A stretch of 64,000 nucleotides of DNA, taken from positions 69,901,360-69,965,359 of the forward strand of contig NC_090729.1 in the NCBI RefSeq assembly GCF_036898095.1, read 5' to 3'. Positions within the stretch are counted from its first letter, which is position 1; every line of letters starts with the position of its first letter. The position numbers were made by a program, and so were the translations under genes. Positions 35,402 to 47,219 of the stretch are shown here, piece by piece. The notes under the pieces were generated by a model. The model searched no databases. It saw nothing but the letters and a program-made list of their open reading frames with translations, and was not told the origin of the DNA. This stretch comes from Palaemon carinicauda. Its lineage: Eukaryota > Arthropoda > Malacostraca > Decapoda > Palaemonidae.

Positions 35402-36468
35402 TTTATAGGAGTACATATGTACATACATAATGTATGTATATATTATGCATACATACAGTAGGCTATATGTATGTGTGTTTAATATACATCTATATATATA
35501 TATTTTTAAATATTAAACTTAGCCGGTGAATATATAATAGCTGACGTCTCCGACGGCTCGACAGATTCCAAAAACTCGCGAGCGATCGCCGTGAAGTTTG
35601 CGGGTGTGCCCACCAGCGCCGACTATCGGCCAGATACCGCATATACTTGTCAATTTCTCCAGTTCTTCTCTGTCGGTCTTGTCGACAAGTTGGTTCCGCT
35701 CGCTTTATGACCTCGAGTTTTCGACCGAATTGGTGAAGTACTTGGTTTTGGTTTTATTGCTTTCGCCGTGTTGGATTATTCAATACTATCTTCAAAAGAA
35801 ATGCTTATGAAAGGAGAGGAAAAGTGTTTGCCCTTGCTTTTTTTTTTTTTAATCTCTGTTTTTCCATAGAGAAAAGATGGCCGACCCTTCCCTCAGTGTA
35901 CGGAAGTGTGTTAAAGGCTTTTAGTAATTATATTTTATATCTCACCCGCCTTTATTAGGCCTCTTCGATTAGCTTTCCATTTATACTAAACATCAAGATA
36001 AATTTTATGTTTTTGTTTATATGCTGGCCTTTACCTATAATTTGTAGGTGGTCCTAACTTGGAAAACGAAGTTAAACAACGTTGAGCCCATTCAACTTTT
36101 ATTTTTGTTTAGTTTAAAAACAGTTGCTCTGTAAGAGTGATGAAATGAATATTTTTTAGAAAATATTTTAAGAAATATATTCTTTGAATAGTCTTCGTGC
36201 TGTTTTTTTCAAAGATGAACTAAACGTTTGTTTATTTATGCTACGCAGTTTGCGCTCTATCGTTACGATAGAGAAATAGAGAATCACGGTTTCACTTTGC
36301 AGAAAGAGTAAATCGATTTTGACGTTTTGTTCATTCTTCTTTCAAACTGAAGTGTTTTAGATACTAATTTAAAGGAACTTGTTAATTTTCAATTTCTTAG
36401 TCCTTTCAGTTTTTTCCTTTAGTCAAATAACCTGTTATTGACGAAGGGTGAGTGGGCCATTCTCTTGT

Positions 36469-36554
<86 letters not shown>
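36469..36554. repeat. (GA)n microsatellite in the leader of DIRS C
   Basis: About 86 bp of nearly pure GA, expanded from the shorter GA tract at the same leader position in A (8430) and B (13735). Confidence 0.95.
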
Positions 36555-36556
<2 letters not shown>

Positions 36557-36999
36557 TATATATATCCGATCCGATCTTTATTCTCGTCCCAAGTCTCTGT
36601 ACAAGGAGTTTGGGAGCAAATAACGTTGTTCTCGATTCAGTTTTTTTTTTTTTTACTCTCGTCCCAAATCTCTGTACGGGGTGAGAGGATAAAACGTTTT
36701 AGTTTTTATTCTCGTCCCAAGGCACTGTACGGTGAGAGATTGAAAACGTAGTCCTTAGTGAACTAGTGTTTAGTCTCCTCCCAGTCACTGATCTTTTTAA
36801 CTTTATATATTTCCGTTTTTTTTAGATATATATGTATATGTTTATTGATTTTTGCATGTGTGTTTCATTTTGTACTAATGTGCTTACATTATACGACTCA
36901 TTTCGCAATTCTAACCTTTTGATGTAAGGGAGAATTGCGTGCTTCAGGTAGAAATCAGTTTTATTCATGTTTAATGTGAAATTATTGAAAAATACGATA

Positions 37000-38780
37000 T
37001 CAGTGAAGTGCAAAAAACATGTTCTGTGTTGCGGAGGGTTTGTTTGTTCTTGCTTGTCACTAGCCTAGTCCGAGACCTCTTTCAGGCTCCCCTGCACCAG
37101 GGAGAAGGAATGTCGTAGGACCTAAGGGAGTGAGGAGTGTAAACCAACGAACAGACGTTCCCTCCAAGGTATCAGACGTTGCTCGGCAAGCACGTCCTTG
37201 CCATAAGACAGGAGAGACGAAGTTTCTCCTCGTCTTCCGATGATTCGTCTCTTTAAAAGCCTGGGCGTAAAGTTTTGAGACGGTTGAAACATTTATTAGT
37301 TCCTTCAGAACAAGTTCAACGTCCTAGCTGTAGTCATAATAAGAGTCCCGTTCATGTACAGACGTTTCTGCCACAGACTCGACGTGACGTTGAGCGGTAG
37401 ACACCGTAGACACAACGTGACATCGAGTGTCAGTCACTGTAGTCTCGATATAGCATCGATCAGCAGTCACTGCTGTTTACTACGTGACGTTTGAACGTCA
37501 GACACTGCAGTCACAGGTTGTTTCCGAAGTTAGATATGCTGTTAAAGCTTTCTTCTTCAATAGAAGCTTTCGATCTTGTTCCTGTGCGAAAGGATCTTTG
37601 CTTTTTGTACGTCACGGTTCTGGGATACGTGATTCGGGTCTTCACCTTCTAGACGAGGTTTGTTACGCCACGCTGACGTTATCTCTAGTGACAGCGTTGC
37701 TGTTAAGCGAGATGCGGAGCATAAATCTCGATGTAACTTTGATCGCTTTGAACGTCAGCCACCGCAGTCACAGCGTGACGTTGAGATGCAGACCACCGCA
37801 GACACGACGTGACGTTGAGCGGTAGACATCGTAGACATGACGTGACGTCGAGGGTCAGTCATCGTAGTCACGATATAGCATCGAACAGCAGTCACCGCTG
37901 TTACCTACGGGACGTTTGAACGTCAGTTACTTATGTCACGAGCTGTAGTAGAATAACATTCTCTGCAGTCACAACGTGACATCGACCCTCCAACTTTAAC
38001 TTCTGTTCATATACAAGTTGATGTAGCCTGTCAGGCTTTTCCTTTACGTCATTCTGAATATAAATCTCCTTCTCGCAAGACTTTAGATTTATCAGATGAT
38101 GTGCCTTCTGAAGAAGTAGATGACCCCCCTTTCAACTAAGGTACCTTTGGGGAGTCATTCAGAAGAGGAGTAACCTAGGGTGGTCCAACAATCCCTTGTT
38201 TTTTAATTATGAATTTCTTTAGTGAAATTTTGTCCTACTCGTTTTGTAATTGCTGCTCCGCCGTCTGAGTTTACTCTTGGCATGATTTTCTTCGACTCCT
38301 ACATTTACGAAGTCAGTTCTCTCTTGTTCTTCCAAGAGGGCCATGCTCTTACTGGAAGACTGGTTGGAATCCAGGAGAAGTTTAGGAAAGTCTGCTTTTG
38401 CTTTTTCCTCCTTAATTAGCTTCTCGCTCGGGCGTCTGGTGTGACACAGGAGAAGCTCGAGTTGAAGTTCTCGGCTTGGGAGTACCTGCCTCTGCCCAGG
38501 GAGACTTCTTAAGCCTAGTGGACTCTCCTCGTCGTCTTGCCATGAGACGCTCCAAGATTTTATGGTCTGCTTCAGAGCTAGACCATCTCCTGTTAGGAGT
38601 TTTTTCGAGCGTTTGAAGTTTTTTTATTTGTTAGATTGGTCACTGGGAGCCTTAAGTAAGAAGGTCTCCAGTTGTCAATGTATTGCTATACAATTATGTC
38701 ATGCATGAACAAGGCTATCAGGGATGGCTCCAATGATCTGGCAGCCACGTTCACTGCAGGAGTACTTAAGATGTAAGTGC
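37000..38780 (+). pseudogene. Gag-like ORF1 relic of DIRS C
   Basis: The beginning aligns with A and B (CCTCTTTCAGGCTCCCCTGC, GAGAAGGAATGTCGTAGGAC). Diverged internal direct repeats around GACGTGACGTTGAGCGGTAG recur at about 37390 and 37805. The C-terminal block near 38590-38770 reads FRAFEVF and IMSCMNKAIRDGSNDLAATF, matching F's ORF1 C-terminus. Many stops. Confidence 0.7.
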
Positions 38781-38784
38781 GCTC

Positions 38785-39055
38785 AATGCGTTCATTGTCA
38801 AGACAAAGTTCACGATGAAGACTACCAGATCTGTCTTGGCAGCAGTAAGGGAAGGCGACTGGATGGTCTCTCTCGACCTTCAGGATGCATACTTCTACAT
38901 CCCGATTCATCCAAACTTTCAACAACATCTGAGGTTTGTGGACGGGAAAGTAATGTACCAATTTCGAGCACTGTGCTTTGGCCTCATTCCTGCTCCTCTT
39001 GTTTTTACAAGGCCCTTGCAAAATGTAGCAAGCTTTCTACATTTTTTTTTGGTGG
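38785..39055 (+). pseudogene. Reverse transcriptase fragment of DIRS C
   Basis: The open frame at 38815-39055 contains REGDWMVSLDLQDAYFYIPI (motif A) and YQFRALCFGLIPAPLVFTRP. The fingers domain before it and the YLDD box after it are missing. Closest to the RT of F. Confidence 0.85.
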
Positions 39056-39064
39056 ATTCAGAGC

Positions 39065-39790
39065 CTCGATCATCTTACGTGCGTAAGCGCCGACGATCAT
39101 CTTACGCGCACAAGCGCTGATGATCTTCCGCGCGCAAGCGCCGAAGATCCGCGCGCAAGCGCCAATGATCTTCCGCTCGTGTACCGATGGTTTTCCGCAA
39201 GCACCGGCAATCTTTCCCGCACGCTTGCTTGCTGACGCGCAAGCGCCGACGATCTTTCCTGCGCGCGCGCGCGCACCGATGGTCTTTCGAGCTCTGATAG
39301 TCTCGCGCGCGCGTGCCAGCATTCTGGTACACGAGTACGCGCCGGCGATCTTCCGCTCGCTGGTGCTGATGGGCTCCCGCGCGCGCGCCGATGATTTTCC
39401 ACATGCGCGTCGATGATTTTCCACGCTCGCCAGCAAGCACGCAAGCGTCAATGCTCCTGCGCGCGCTTCATAGTCTGGCGCGCGCACGGCCGACTTTCTC
39501 CCCCGCGCGAGCACCTGGGGTCTCCCGCACGCACACCAACAGTATTGCGCGTGTGTGTGCTGACTTTCTTCTGCGCGCGCCGATGGTATCCTGCATGTGT
39601 GCCAATAGTCTACCGTGCAAGCGCACTGACGGCCTTCGCGTGTGCGCGCTCCAATACTCTTGAGTGCAAGCACACAGCCTTCCGTGCGCTCCGATGGTCT
39701 TCAAGGTGCGGGTGCCGATGGTCTTCCGCACGCACGCGCCAACAATCTCCACGTAGTACTCTCACGCACGCGCCAATGCTCCCACTCTTG
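39065..39790 (+). repeat. GC-rich Gag repeat array of DIRS D
   Basis: Degenerate repeats of roughly 25-30 bp around GCGCAAGCGCCGACGATCTT, rich in CpG and alternating CGCG. The same motif forms a more regular 27-bp array in H (61895-62150). Long open frames on both strands here are a by-product of the low stop-codon content. Confidence 0.8.
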
Positions 39791-40720
39791 CGCAACCAAT
39801 CACACGCTTCGGTGCATTCAAGGGAGAATGCACAAACTACACAGTGCCTTACGGTGCGCCAGCAATCTTCCTCTCTTTTCTGCGCCCTCCTGTGCAGTTA
39901 CGGTCCCCAGATTCATACGCCAGCTCTTGCCAAAGAGTCAAGGCTCGCGGATCCAATGCACCAGCTCTTGTCTAAGAACTAGCGCTTGCCTGCTCTCCAG
40001 GCAAGTATTAAGCACCAGCACCATCCTGTGTGCCATCGCTCCAGACTCACCTACACACTCGCGCAATTGTCAGTAAAAAGGAGTGAAACTTTTTGGACAA
40101 GTCACCATTGCCCCATTCCTCCCCGCAAGCACATAAACATTGCCACCGGGAAAAGAGGAATAAGGCTCCGCAGAGGATTCAAGATCACGAAGATTCCATC
40201 CTACAAGGGAATCGAATCCGGGAATCCTTGGTCCCTGTCTCTTCTAAAGTTTCTTTTTTCCTTGACAGACCAGCAGCAGCAAACAGGGAAGCATCAACAG
40301 ACTGATCTCTAGATCACTGTTTACTGATGGCTACTTCACAGTTTACTGATCGCTAGGTCGCTGATCACCGGATCGCCAATTGCTAGCTTAATGCTGATCT
40401 GTGACCTCTAGTCCCTCCAATGACTAACGATCTCCAATTGCTAGCATTTCCAATCATCGATTGCTAGTCAATAACCAGTCATCAGCTTGCTGATCACTAG
40501 ATCACCGATGGGCAGCTCATCCTTCTTTGATCATTGAACTCAGCTCGCTGATCTCTGACCAGCCCATCTTCAGCTTGCTCATCTCTGACCAAACAGGGGG
40601 GATCATAATCAGCTGGCTGTTCTTGAATTCACCATCGATGCACAGACCACCGATTCATGGTCATCTGTTATTTGCCAGCAGTTCGTGACTCAAACTTACT
40701 AGTCAACCGCTTCCTGTAGT
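39791..40720 (+). pseudogene. Remaining Gag-like region of DIRS D with a GATC-rich degenerate repeat
   Basis: 40090-40300 aligns with E at 44880-45020 (CCATTGCCCCATTCCTCCCC). 40305-40720 is a degenerate repetitive tract around GCTGATCACTAGATCACCGA and has no equivalent in E or G. No intact frame. Confidence 0.55.
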
Positions 40721-41079
40721 TCCTAGATCAGAAGTTATACAACATACTTCTCGCTACTGGCCGTTTGCCATCACGCTAAAGTGATCGGTAAACATTCGAC
40801 AACCCTCATCAACGGCTTGCCAACAGGGAACTACTTGCGAGCACTCTCCAACTGCACAGCCCAACGGTTAATCAGTGGTTAACATTTGCCAGGTTAATTC
40901 TATTCTAAGGAATAGCGCGTGGTAAGGCTAAGCGTGGCCTGCCTTCTAAGAAGTTCTCTCTCAGAGAAGAATCCTTACACTGGATATCGCTCCTGTTCCT
41001 TTATGACACGAGTCAAGACTCCAGCGTCGACAATCTTCCATACAAAAGGATCACCAAGGAGATGTCCCTTTGGGTCGAT

Positions 41080-42180
41080 GCCCACTCCATGTTGGAGTTC
41101 GATCGAGGGTTAAGACCTCAGGTCTTCTTTTGCACACTGGACCTTAAGGACACTTACTCCCAGGTCCAAACCATCCATCTAGGAAGGTTGGGAAATTCAG
41201 TCTAGACAAACAAGAAACACCAGTTCAAGGCACTGTGCTTCGGTCTTTCCATTAGACCCATCCTGGTCTCACAGAATCGGCTTCCGTCTCCGCTCTCTCG
41301 GGACGACTGACTGACCTTAGCAGACTCAGTGGCAACCTTGCATTAACACTGGAATTTCTGAAGTCTTTTTACCATGAGCCAGTGATCAGGGTAAACTTCT
41401 GAAGTCTTTTTACCAAGATCCAGTGATCAGGGTAAACCTACGGAATCTTCCCTACTTCCCTCCCAGGAGACTGGTGTATCTGGGAATGATTCTAAACACC
41501 AATCTCCACCAAAACCTTCTCGGAACAAGAACGACTTCCCTTCTAGGAGACTGGAATCGGAAAAAGAAGAAAGGAGGGACCATAGTGCTGCACCACACGA
41601 CCACAGCCCTCTGGACAGAGCCCGAAGGTACCTTCACTTAGATCTCTTAAGAGATGAAGGCCAACTTTCCGGTCCTTCAACAGCCTCATCGGTTCCTAAC
41701 AGACCACTCAGTGATGTGATGGACGACACACTGCACACCACATAGAGACTCGCATCGACAAGCAAATAGGATCTGGCTTGTAGAATCTTCCCATCTAATT
41801 GTATAAACACTAAGATGGGTCAAAGCTGGTTCGGTACCACTTTCAGCCCGCTTCATTCCAGACTGGAAGAACAGGCTTGCCGACAATCTGTGCACAGCAT
41901 CTCAGATAGGTATACCGAATGGACTTTGGATCGCCATGTAGCCGACAAAGTCCCGACTTTACGAGGTCCTCCAACTAGGGGGTCTGTTCATAATGCCCCT
42001 GAACCTCAGGCTCTGCTGCTCACCAGCCCTAGACCGCAAGGCTCTCTGGCAACAACGGTGGGTACAACAATGACGTTTATGTCTCGTCCCTGTTTTATCT
42101 GGAGAAGGGCACTCAACAAGGCTAGAACATCGGGCAACTTATCAAGGACGCTCCTAGCTCCGCTATAGCATTATGCAGAA
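41080..42180 (+). pseudogene. RT and RNase H relic of DIRS D
   Basis: RT motif A survives as FFCTLDLKDTYSQVQTIHLG near 41128, then ALCFGLS-like sequence near 41235. The YLDD box is replaced by DD followed by a stop near 41305. RNase H sequence at 41580-41990 includes RFIPDWKNRLADNLCTASQI. A short tandem duplication lies at 41355-41430. Not functional. Confidence 0.75.
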
Positions 42181-42189
42181 AGGTCTCCA

Positions 42190-43270
42190 AACTTTTTGCA
42201 GTTCCTGATAGAGCCTCCAAGAGAACCCTCTCCGCATATCAGATAACCCACTTCGACACCTACCACAAGCTATAGCTTTGCTATGAGTGTACGCCTGAAG
42301 ACTATCCAATACCTCTGGCGAAGAGGTTGTCTAGATATCTGAGGAGTTCCTCAGCATCAGTCTACCAGGCAGTATCACGTCTTGTGTGGTGGGCGTCATG
42401 TGAAAGTGTCTCTTCTCTCGATACCTCGATTCCAGCAATAGCGGAATCCTCAAGTATATGCAAGAGGAAAAGATCCCCTATTCAGTTTCGATAGGTAAAG
42501 ATGATTTCTCATCCTTGATCCTTCACCTTCATACTGAAAGAAAGGGACACCCTTTCATCGATAGACTTTTCCTAACTCATAAGGACTTACTACTTGCCTT
42601 TCTCCAGTCGGAATTGAGACCTTCCTCTCAGAACATGGTTCAATCTCCGATCCCTAAAGGGACCTCCTTGTGTTCCACTTCACCAGGCAACAAATTTCCT
42701 CCCGATTTAAGAACACAATGTTCCTACACACTCGGACAGCAACCATACGAGTTAAGGAACTTCATGGGGTCTCTTTTGACATCGCCCATTATTGAGAAGG
42801 GTGAAAGGCAAGGCTCAGTTTCGACCCCGAGTATGTCACCAGACAGTCTCCAGAGGTGACAGATCCTACACAAGTCTCAACTAGGTAACGGTTGATCCAG
42901 ATCATCCGTTAGTGTACCTCAGGGTGAGGTATGAGACCTTACCTGAAGAAAACGGCAACAGCCTGCCCGGGTCCCTCCTCTAGTCAACTCCGAGAGAGGC
43001 TAGAGGAGGATCGCTGAAACATCATCTCGACATGATGACTCACAGTGTCAGGGGCATAACTATGCCCCTGGTCCTTCTTAGCAGGCTACTCTGTGACGCA
43101 GTTTTTAGAAGAAAGGATGTGAATGCTCCAGGTGACTTTCACAACCTTTCTCCTGCAAGACGTAACCCACAGGAGCTCGATACGATCTCTATCGGTCCAG
43201 TGGTGGCTGCACAACAGTTGGTTATATACCTCAAGCTCCTTATTGGACAAGTAGCAGAAGGTTGAGAGCA
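42190..43270 (+). pseudogene. Tyrosine recombinase relic of DIRS D
   Basis: Scattered blocks align with E: the core-binding region near 42340-42480, HSVRGI at about 43041 (the HxxR box, His-Ser-Val-Arg), and LDTISIGPVVAAQQLV before 43265. The Tyr region is damaged (FHNLSPARRNP). Confidence 0.75.
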
Positions 43271-43756
43271 CTGTTACCCGGTTTTAGTCTGCGTGAATGA
43301 AAAGATTTGACTGGCTCTTATTCTTTTCTTCATCCTACCCTCTCGTGGGGAAAGCAGCATCCTGGGTTCTCTGCATAGCTGACCTCAAACCACTGTGGGT
43401 AAACCATGCTTCCTTGTGATCCTAGTATTAAGACTAATACTGTTACGTCCCCATACCCTGACGAGGTGGTATTGGGAAAGTCCTAGGCTACAAGTTCCCA
43501 TCTAAAGAACTTCAGGAACACTTCCTCGGATGAGTCACACTTCTTCATACCTTCACACACAGCTTGTGTAGGCCGCAGTCCTTGCGTAGCAAGGTTCTAG
43601 CGAGGTGCAGGGACTTATTTCTTGGGTACTTACACACTCAAATAACGAGCCCCGGGCAAAGCCAAAAAGCCAGACTGGCAGGGACGTCCACCCTTCCTAA
43701 TGGGTGAGTCACCCCTATTAAATAGCGTGGTTTGTATTGCAGTTACGGAACAAATG
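43271..43756 (+). other. 3' untranslated region of DIRS D
   Basis: Aligns closely with E at 49437-49926, including CCATACCCTGACGAGGTGGT and TTGGGAAAGTCCTA. Non-coding. Confidence 0.75.
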
Positions 43757-44063
43757 ACAAATTCGTAGATAATTTGTATTTTTCCTAACTATACAAACCT
43801 TAGCTACTTAATCAAACTTGCCCGCCAGCCCTATCCCACTAGAAGTCCTACCTCCAAGCAAAGTGAGCTCAACCGCAGGTGTTTGTGAGTGGGGGGGGTA
43901 GCAAGCTACCCTCCCCTACCCCCGCTAACTAGCGGTGTGGTAGTCAACGCTCATTAAATTTTAATGGCTCGTCATTTCAGCTATGCTGAAAATAATACCC
44001 CTATTAAATAGCTAAGGTTTGTATAGTTAGAAAAAATACAAATTATTTACGAATTTGTCATGT
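43757..44063 (+). repeat. Right inverted terminal repeat of DIRS D
   Basis: Contains CTTGCCCGCCAGCCCTATCC, opposed G-rich and C-rich blocks, and ATGGCTCGTCATTTCAGCTA, the reverse complement of the left ITR sequence of H and G. Ends GAATTTGTCAT. Confidence 0.85.
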
Positions 44064-44249
44064 CGACCTTCCATCTGACAGACCTGCCGACCTGCCATCA
44101 CCATTTCTACATGGGCCTAATAAGGCTTCACCTAAGCATGCTAAGGCGCACCAACGAAACCTGTCGAATGCTCCTTAGTAGCTCGTCAGGCCCCATCACT
44201 AAACCCTAACACAGGGCATCAAGGGTGTACGTGCCAACACGCGCATACG

Positions 44250-46470
44250 CCCCAACAGGAGCATAGCTCCATCACGCGCTACGCGCTCCCTCATGCGCGT
44301 ACGCGCCCACGTTCTGCGCGCCAGGTCTTGCCTACGCGCAAACATTCTCCTACGTGCCCAGCTGCGTGCCAACACTCACCTGCGCGCCATCAACCTCCTG
44401 CGCACCATCAGTCTCCTGCCCGCGCGCATACGCGCCCAACATCCAACTCTCCTGCGCGCCAACAATCTACTGAATGTAGTGCTGCTGGGAAGTCAACAAA
44501 GCTGGCTTCTCCCACATGCCACCCATTACCATCGCGCCAGCGCTCACCTTCGCGTCAGCCTTCTCCGGCACGCATCCACGAGGATACGCGCGCGCCCTGC
44601 GCACGCACACCCATCCTCTCCAAAGGATGCGCGCCAACATTCTCTCGCGCTCCCACGCGCCTCACATGATTCAACTGCGCGCTCGCGCACTAGGGATCTT
44701 TCTCCTGCGCGCGCATGCCCTACGGCTGGTACAGGTGTGCGAAAACTCCCGCGCATTCAGCGTATTAATCCTGCGCGCACGTGCGCCAACAGTCTCCCGC
44801 ACGCGAATCCCGATATTCTCCCTCGCGCGAGTGTCAATGTCCTCCCGCGCGAGACTACTGAACTACGCACGGCAAGGTTGCCATTGCCTCATTCCCCTCC
44901 CCGCAAGCGCATACCACCGCGCATTGTGGGAGAAGGGAAACATCTAGAGGGGTCCAGGATCCCAAAGCCACCACAGGTGAACCCAACAATGATGGGGACT
45001 CCTCCCAGGGATCCCCCAATCCCTGTCCCTTCAAGGGGTATGTCTGACAGAGCATCTGTCAGCCAACAGCCCTGGTTCGGTGCACTGATCAGAGCCGTAA
45101 CGCAGGCTTTCAAGCCTGTCTTCTCTGAATTTGGACACAGAACCATGGCTTCTTCTACCCCTTTGAAGAGAAAAAGAGGAGTTCCAGTCGCGGTCACTTC
45201 CCCAAGGGCGAAACTGACTCCACGCAGACCTTCGAGGCAGATTCCTACCTTTCCTCAGACTGCCTCTCCTTCCGTTTTGGACGAAGATTTCCCGTCCCTA
45301 AGGGAATCACACGAAGAGAGACTTTCCCCCATCACACCAACGGGGGGAAACCTCTCCTTGCCCCGAGGGGTCTACTCAGTCGGTGATTGAAAGGAACATG
45401 CCCCCTTCGTCAATGTTGGAGTCCTACATCCTTCCCAGGAAGGAATCTAAGGACTCCAAAATATTACCGAAGTCCTCTACTAGGACTAGGATGGAGCCAG
45501 CTAGCCACTCAGGGAACATCCGTGACTCCTCAAGAAGAGCCTTTGGGGACAGAAGGAGACTTCACTGCAAGTCCTACAACAGGAGGAGACCAGCAAGAGT
45601 CAGAACATGCATTTTGGCTAGTTCTGACTCTAATGAGGGCTCTCAACGGGTTTTCCAACCCAGAGATACCCCCTCTAGAGGGCAAGGACACGGTCTTGGA
45701 CTGTGTCTTTGGTACTTGGAAATCTTCCAAGACCATTGCAGCACTGCCCGGTGCGACCAAAGAGCGCCTCCCACCTCCTCGCATACAGCAGAGGAGGTAC
45801 TTCGAGATCCTTGAGGAGCATTGTTTAGCTCTTCCTCTTCACCACTCTCTGGAAGAGCTAACCAGAGGAGTCCCTCTTGAGAGACACTCCAACCGGCAGG
45901 TCTCGTTCTCGGCAGCCGAGATCCCCAACCAGGAGAAAGCTGCGAAGTGTGCTATGCATCAATATCTGGTTGGGGACCTTAGGTATCCTGATACGTTCTG
46001 AGGGTTTCTCCAAAGAACTTACCAGGAAAGCTATGGAATCCTTCCTTCTCTCAGGTACTTGCACGATTGAGTTTCTGGCCCACCAAGTCTCAAACTTGTG
46101 AGCAAATATCATCCTGAAACGTCGGGATGCAGTAGTTGAGAGATTTCATCAGAAGGTCCCTAGCATCAAGATCAATAGGCTCAGACATTCCTCCCTAGAG
46201 GGATCCGTCTTGTTCGAGCCTAAGGATGTGGAACATGCCGCTGAGAGGTGGAGGAAGTCTCATCAAGACTCCTTCCTTCATAGGGCTTTAACATCCAAGC
46301 CCTATAAGCCTCCAGCACCACAGCAGTCCCGTCCAGTCAAGACCACTAAGACGACAACAGCAGCGAAGACCTTGGTGTCTGAGCCCTTTCCTGTCAAAGA
46401 AAGGAAAGGCAAAAAGTCCTCCAGGGGAGGCCAGAATCCTAGAGGGAGCAGCCGAGGCCGCAAACACTAG
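44250..46470 (+). pseudogene. Gag-like ORF1 of DIRS E (5'-truncated)
   Basis: 44290-44880 is a GC-rich array; one frame reads CQHSPARHQPPAHHQSPAR and SRQRSPSRQPSPARIH, the RSP/SPAR repeats of this lineage. At 45140-45330 conserved basic sequence follows (STPLKRKRGVPVAVTSPRAK). 45383-46001 has PPRIQQRRYFEILEEHCLAL. 46210-46470 is the C-terminus, with FEPKDVEHAAERWRKSHQ and KSSRGGQNPRGSSRGRKH before the stop. Frame changes separate the blocks, and the N-terminal Cys motif is missing. Confidence 0.75.
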
Positions 46471-46487
46471 GATAGGCATGTCCATCA

Positions 46488-47219
46488 GTGGGGGGATGCC
46501 TACAAAGTTGCTCAAACAGGTGGAAGCAACTCGGGGCCGATTCCTGGACAATCTCCGTGATCAGTTTAGGATATCGCGTCCCGTTCATAACATCTCTACC
46601 TCCCCTGACGACGAATCCAGTGTCATTGAACTCCCTTGCCATGGGATCGGCAAGGGGGCAAGCCCTTCGGGCAGAAGTCCTGACCCTGTTGAAGAAGGGT
46701 GCTTTCCAAGAGGTCCCCGACAGATCCCCAGGCTTCTTCAGTCGACTCTTTCTTGTGAAGAAGGTGTCTGGAGGCTGGAGACCAGTCATCGACCTCTCAG
46801 CTCTGAACAAGTTTGTCAAACAAACTCCGTTCAGCATGGAGACGACAGACACAGTCAGACTAGCAGTAAGACCGCAAGATCTCATGTGCACACTGGACCT
46901 AAAGGACGCGTACTTCGAGATCCCAGTCCATCCGTCTTCAAAGAAGTACTTAAGATTCAGCCTAGACAACAAGGTTTACCAGTTCAAGGTGCTGTGCTTC
47001 GATCTCTCCGCAGCACCACAAGTCTTCACCAGAGTGTTCACCCTAGTATCATCTTGGGCACACAGGATTGGCATTCGTCTCCTCCGTTATCTGGATGACT
47101 GGTTAATCCTAGCAGACTCGGTGTCAACCCTTCTTCAACACCAAGACAAACTTCTGAGACTTTGCCAAGATCTGGGGATCATGGTAAATCTCGAGAAGTC
47201 TTTCCTGCTTCCCACTTAA
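46488..47219 (+). pseudogene. Reverse transcriptase of DIRS E
   Basis: The open frame covers fingers (LGADSWTISVISLGYRVPF), the VKKVSGGWRPVIDLSALNKF block, motif A (CTLDLKDAYFEIPVHPSSKK), the FKVLCFDLSAAPQVFTRVFT segment and LLRYLDDWLILAD (YLDD). It ends at a TAA at 47217 after FLLPT; the thumb then continues in a second frame that leads into RNase H. The Asp triad is complete, so this copy was functional until recently. Confidence 0.88.

Larger units (their letters stand above)
35502..39064 (+). mobile_element. DIRS-type retrotransposon C, 3'-truncated
   Basis: Left end ATTTTTAAATATTAAACTTA resembles the A/B terminus; the adjacent leader (35860-36990) shares GATGGCCGACCCTTCCCT and CTATCGTTACGATAGAGAAA with A and B. 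It contains a Gag-like relic and RT motif A, then stops at about 39064, where GC-rich sequence of element D begins. RNase H, recombinase and the right ITR are absent. Confidence 0.8.
39065..44063 (+). mobile_element. DIRS-type retrotransposon D (lineage of G/E), 5'-truncated and degenerate
   Basis: Begins inside the GC-rich Gag repeat array without a left ITR, directly abutting C. The RT, RNase H and recombinase regions are recognisable by alignment to E but heavily mutated. The right terminus at 43757-44063 (CTACGAATTTGTCAT-type end) matches that of E. About 5 kb remain. Confidence 0.8.

Noticed and set aside
35222..35461. A short plus-strand frame within repeat copy 2
   Set aside because: The homologous segment in copy 1 is not open in the same frame, so it is not conserved as coding.
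39005..39673. A 222-codon minus-strand open frame rich in Arg and Ala
   Set aside because: It lies opposite a GC-rich Gag repeat array with few stop codons in any frame; other lineages' arrays give similar shadows.
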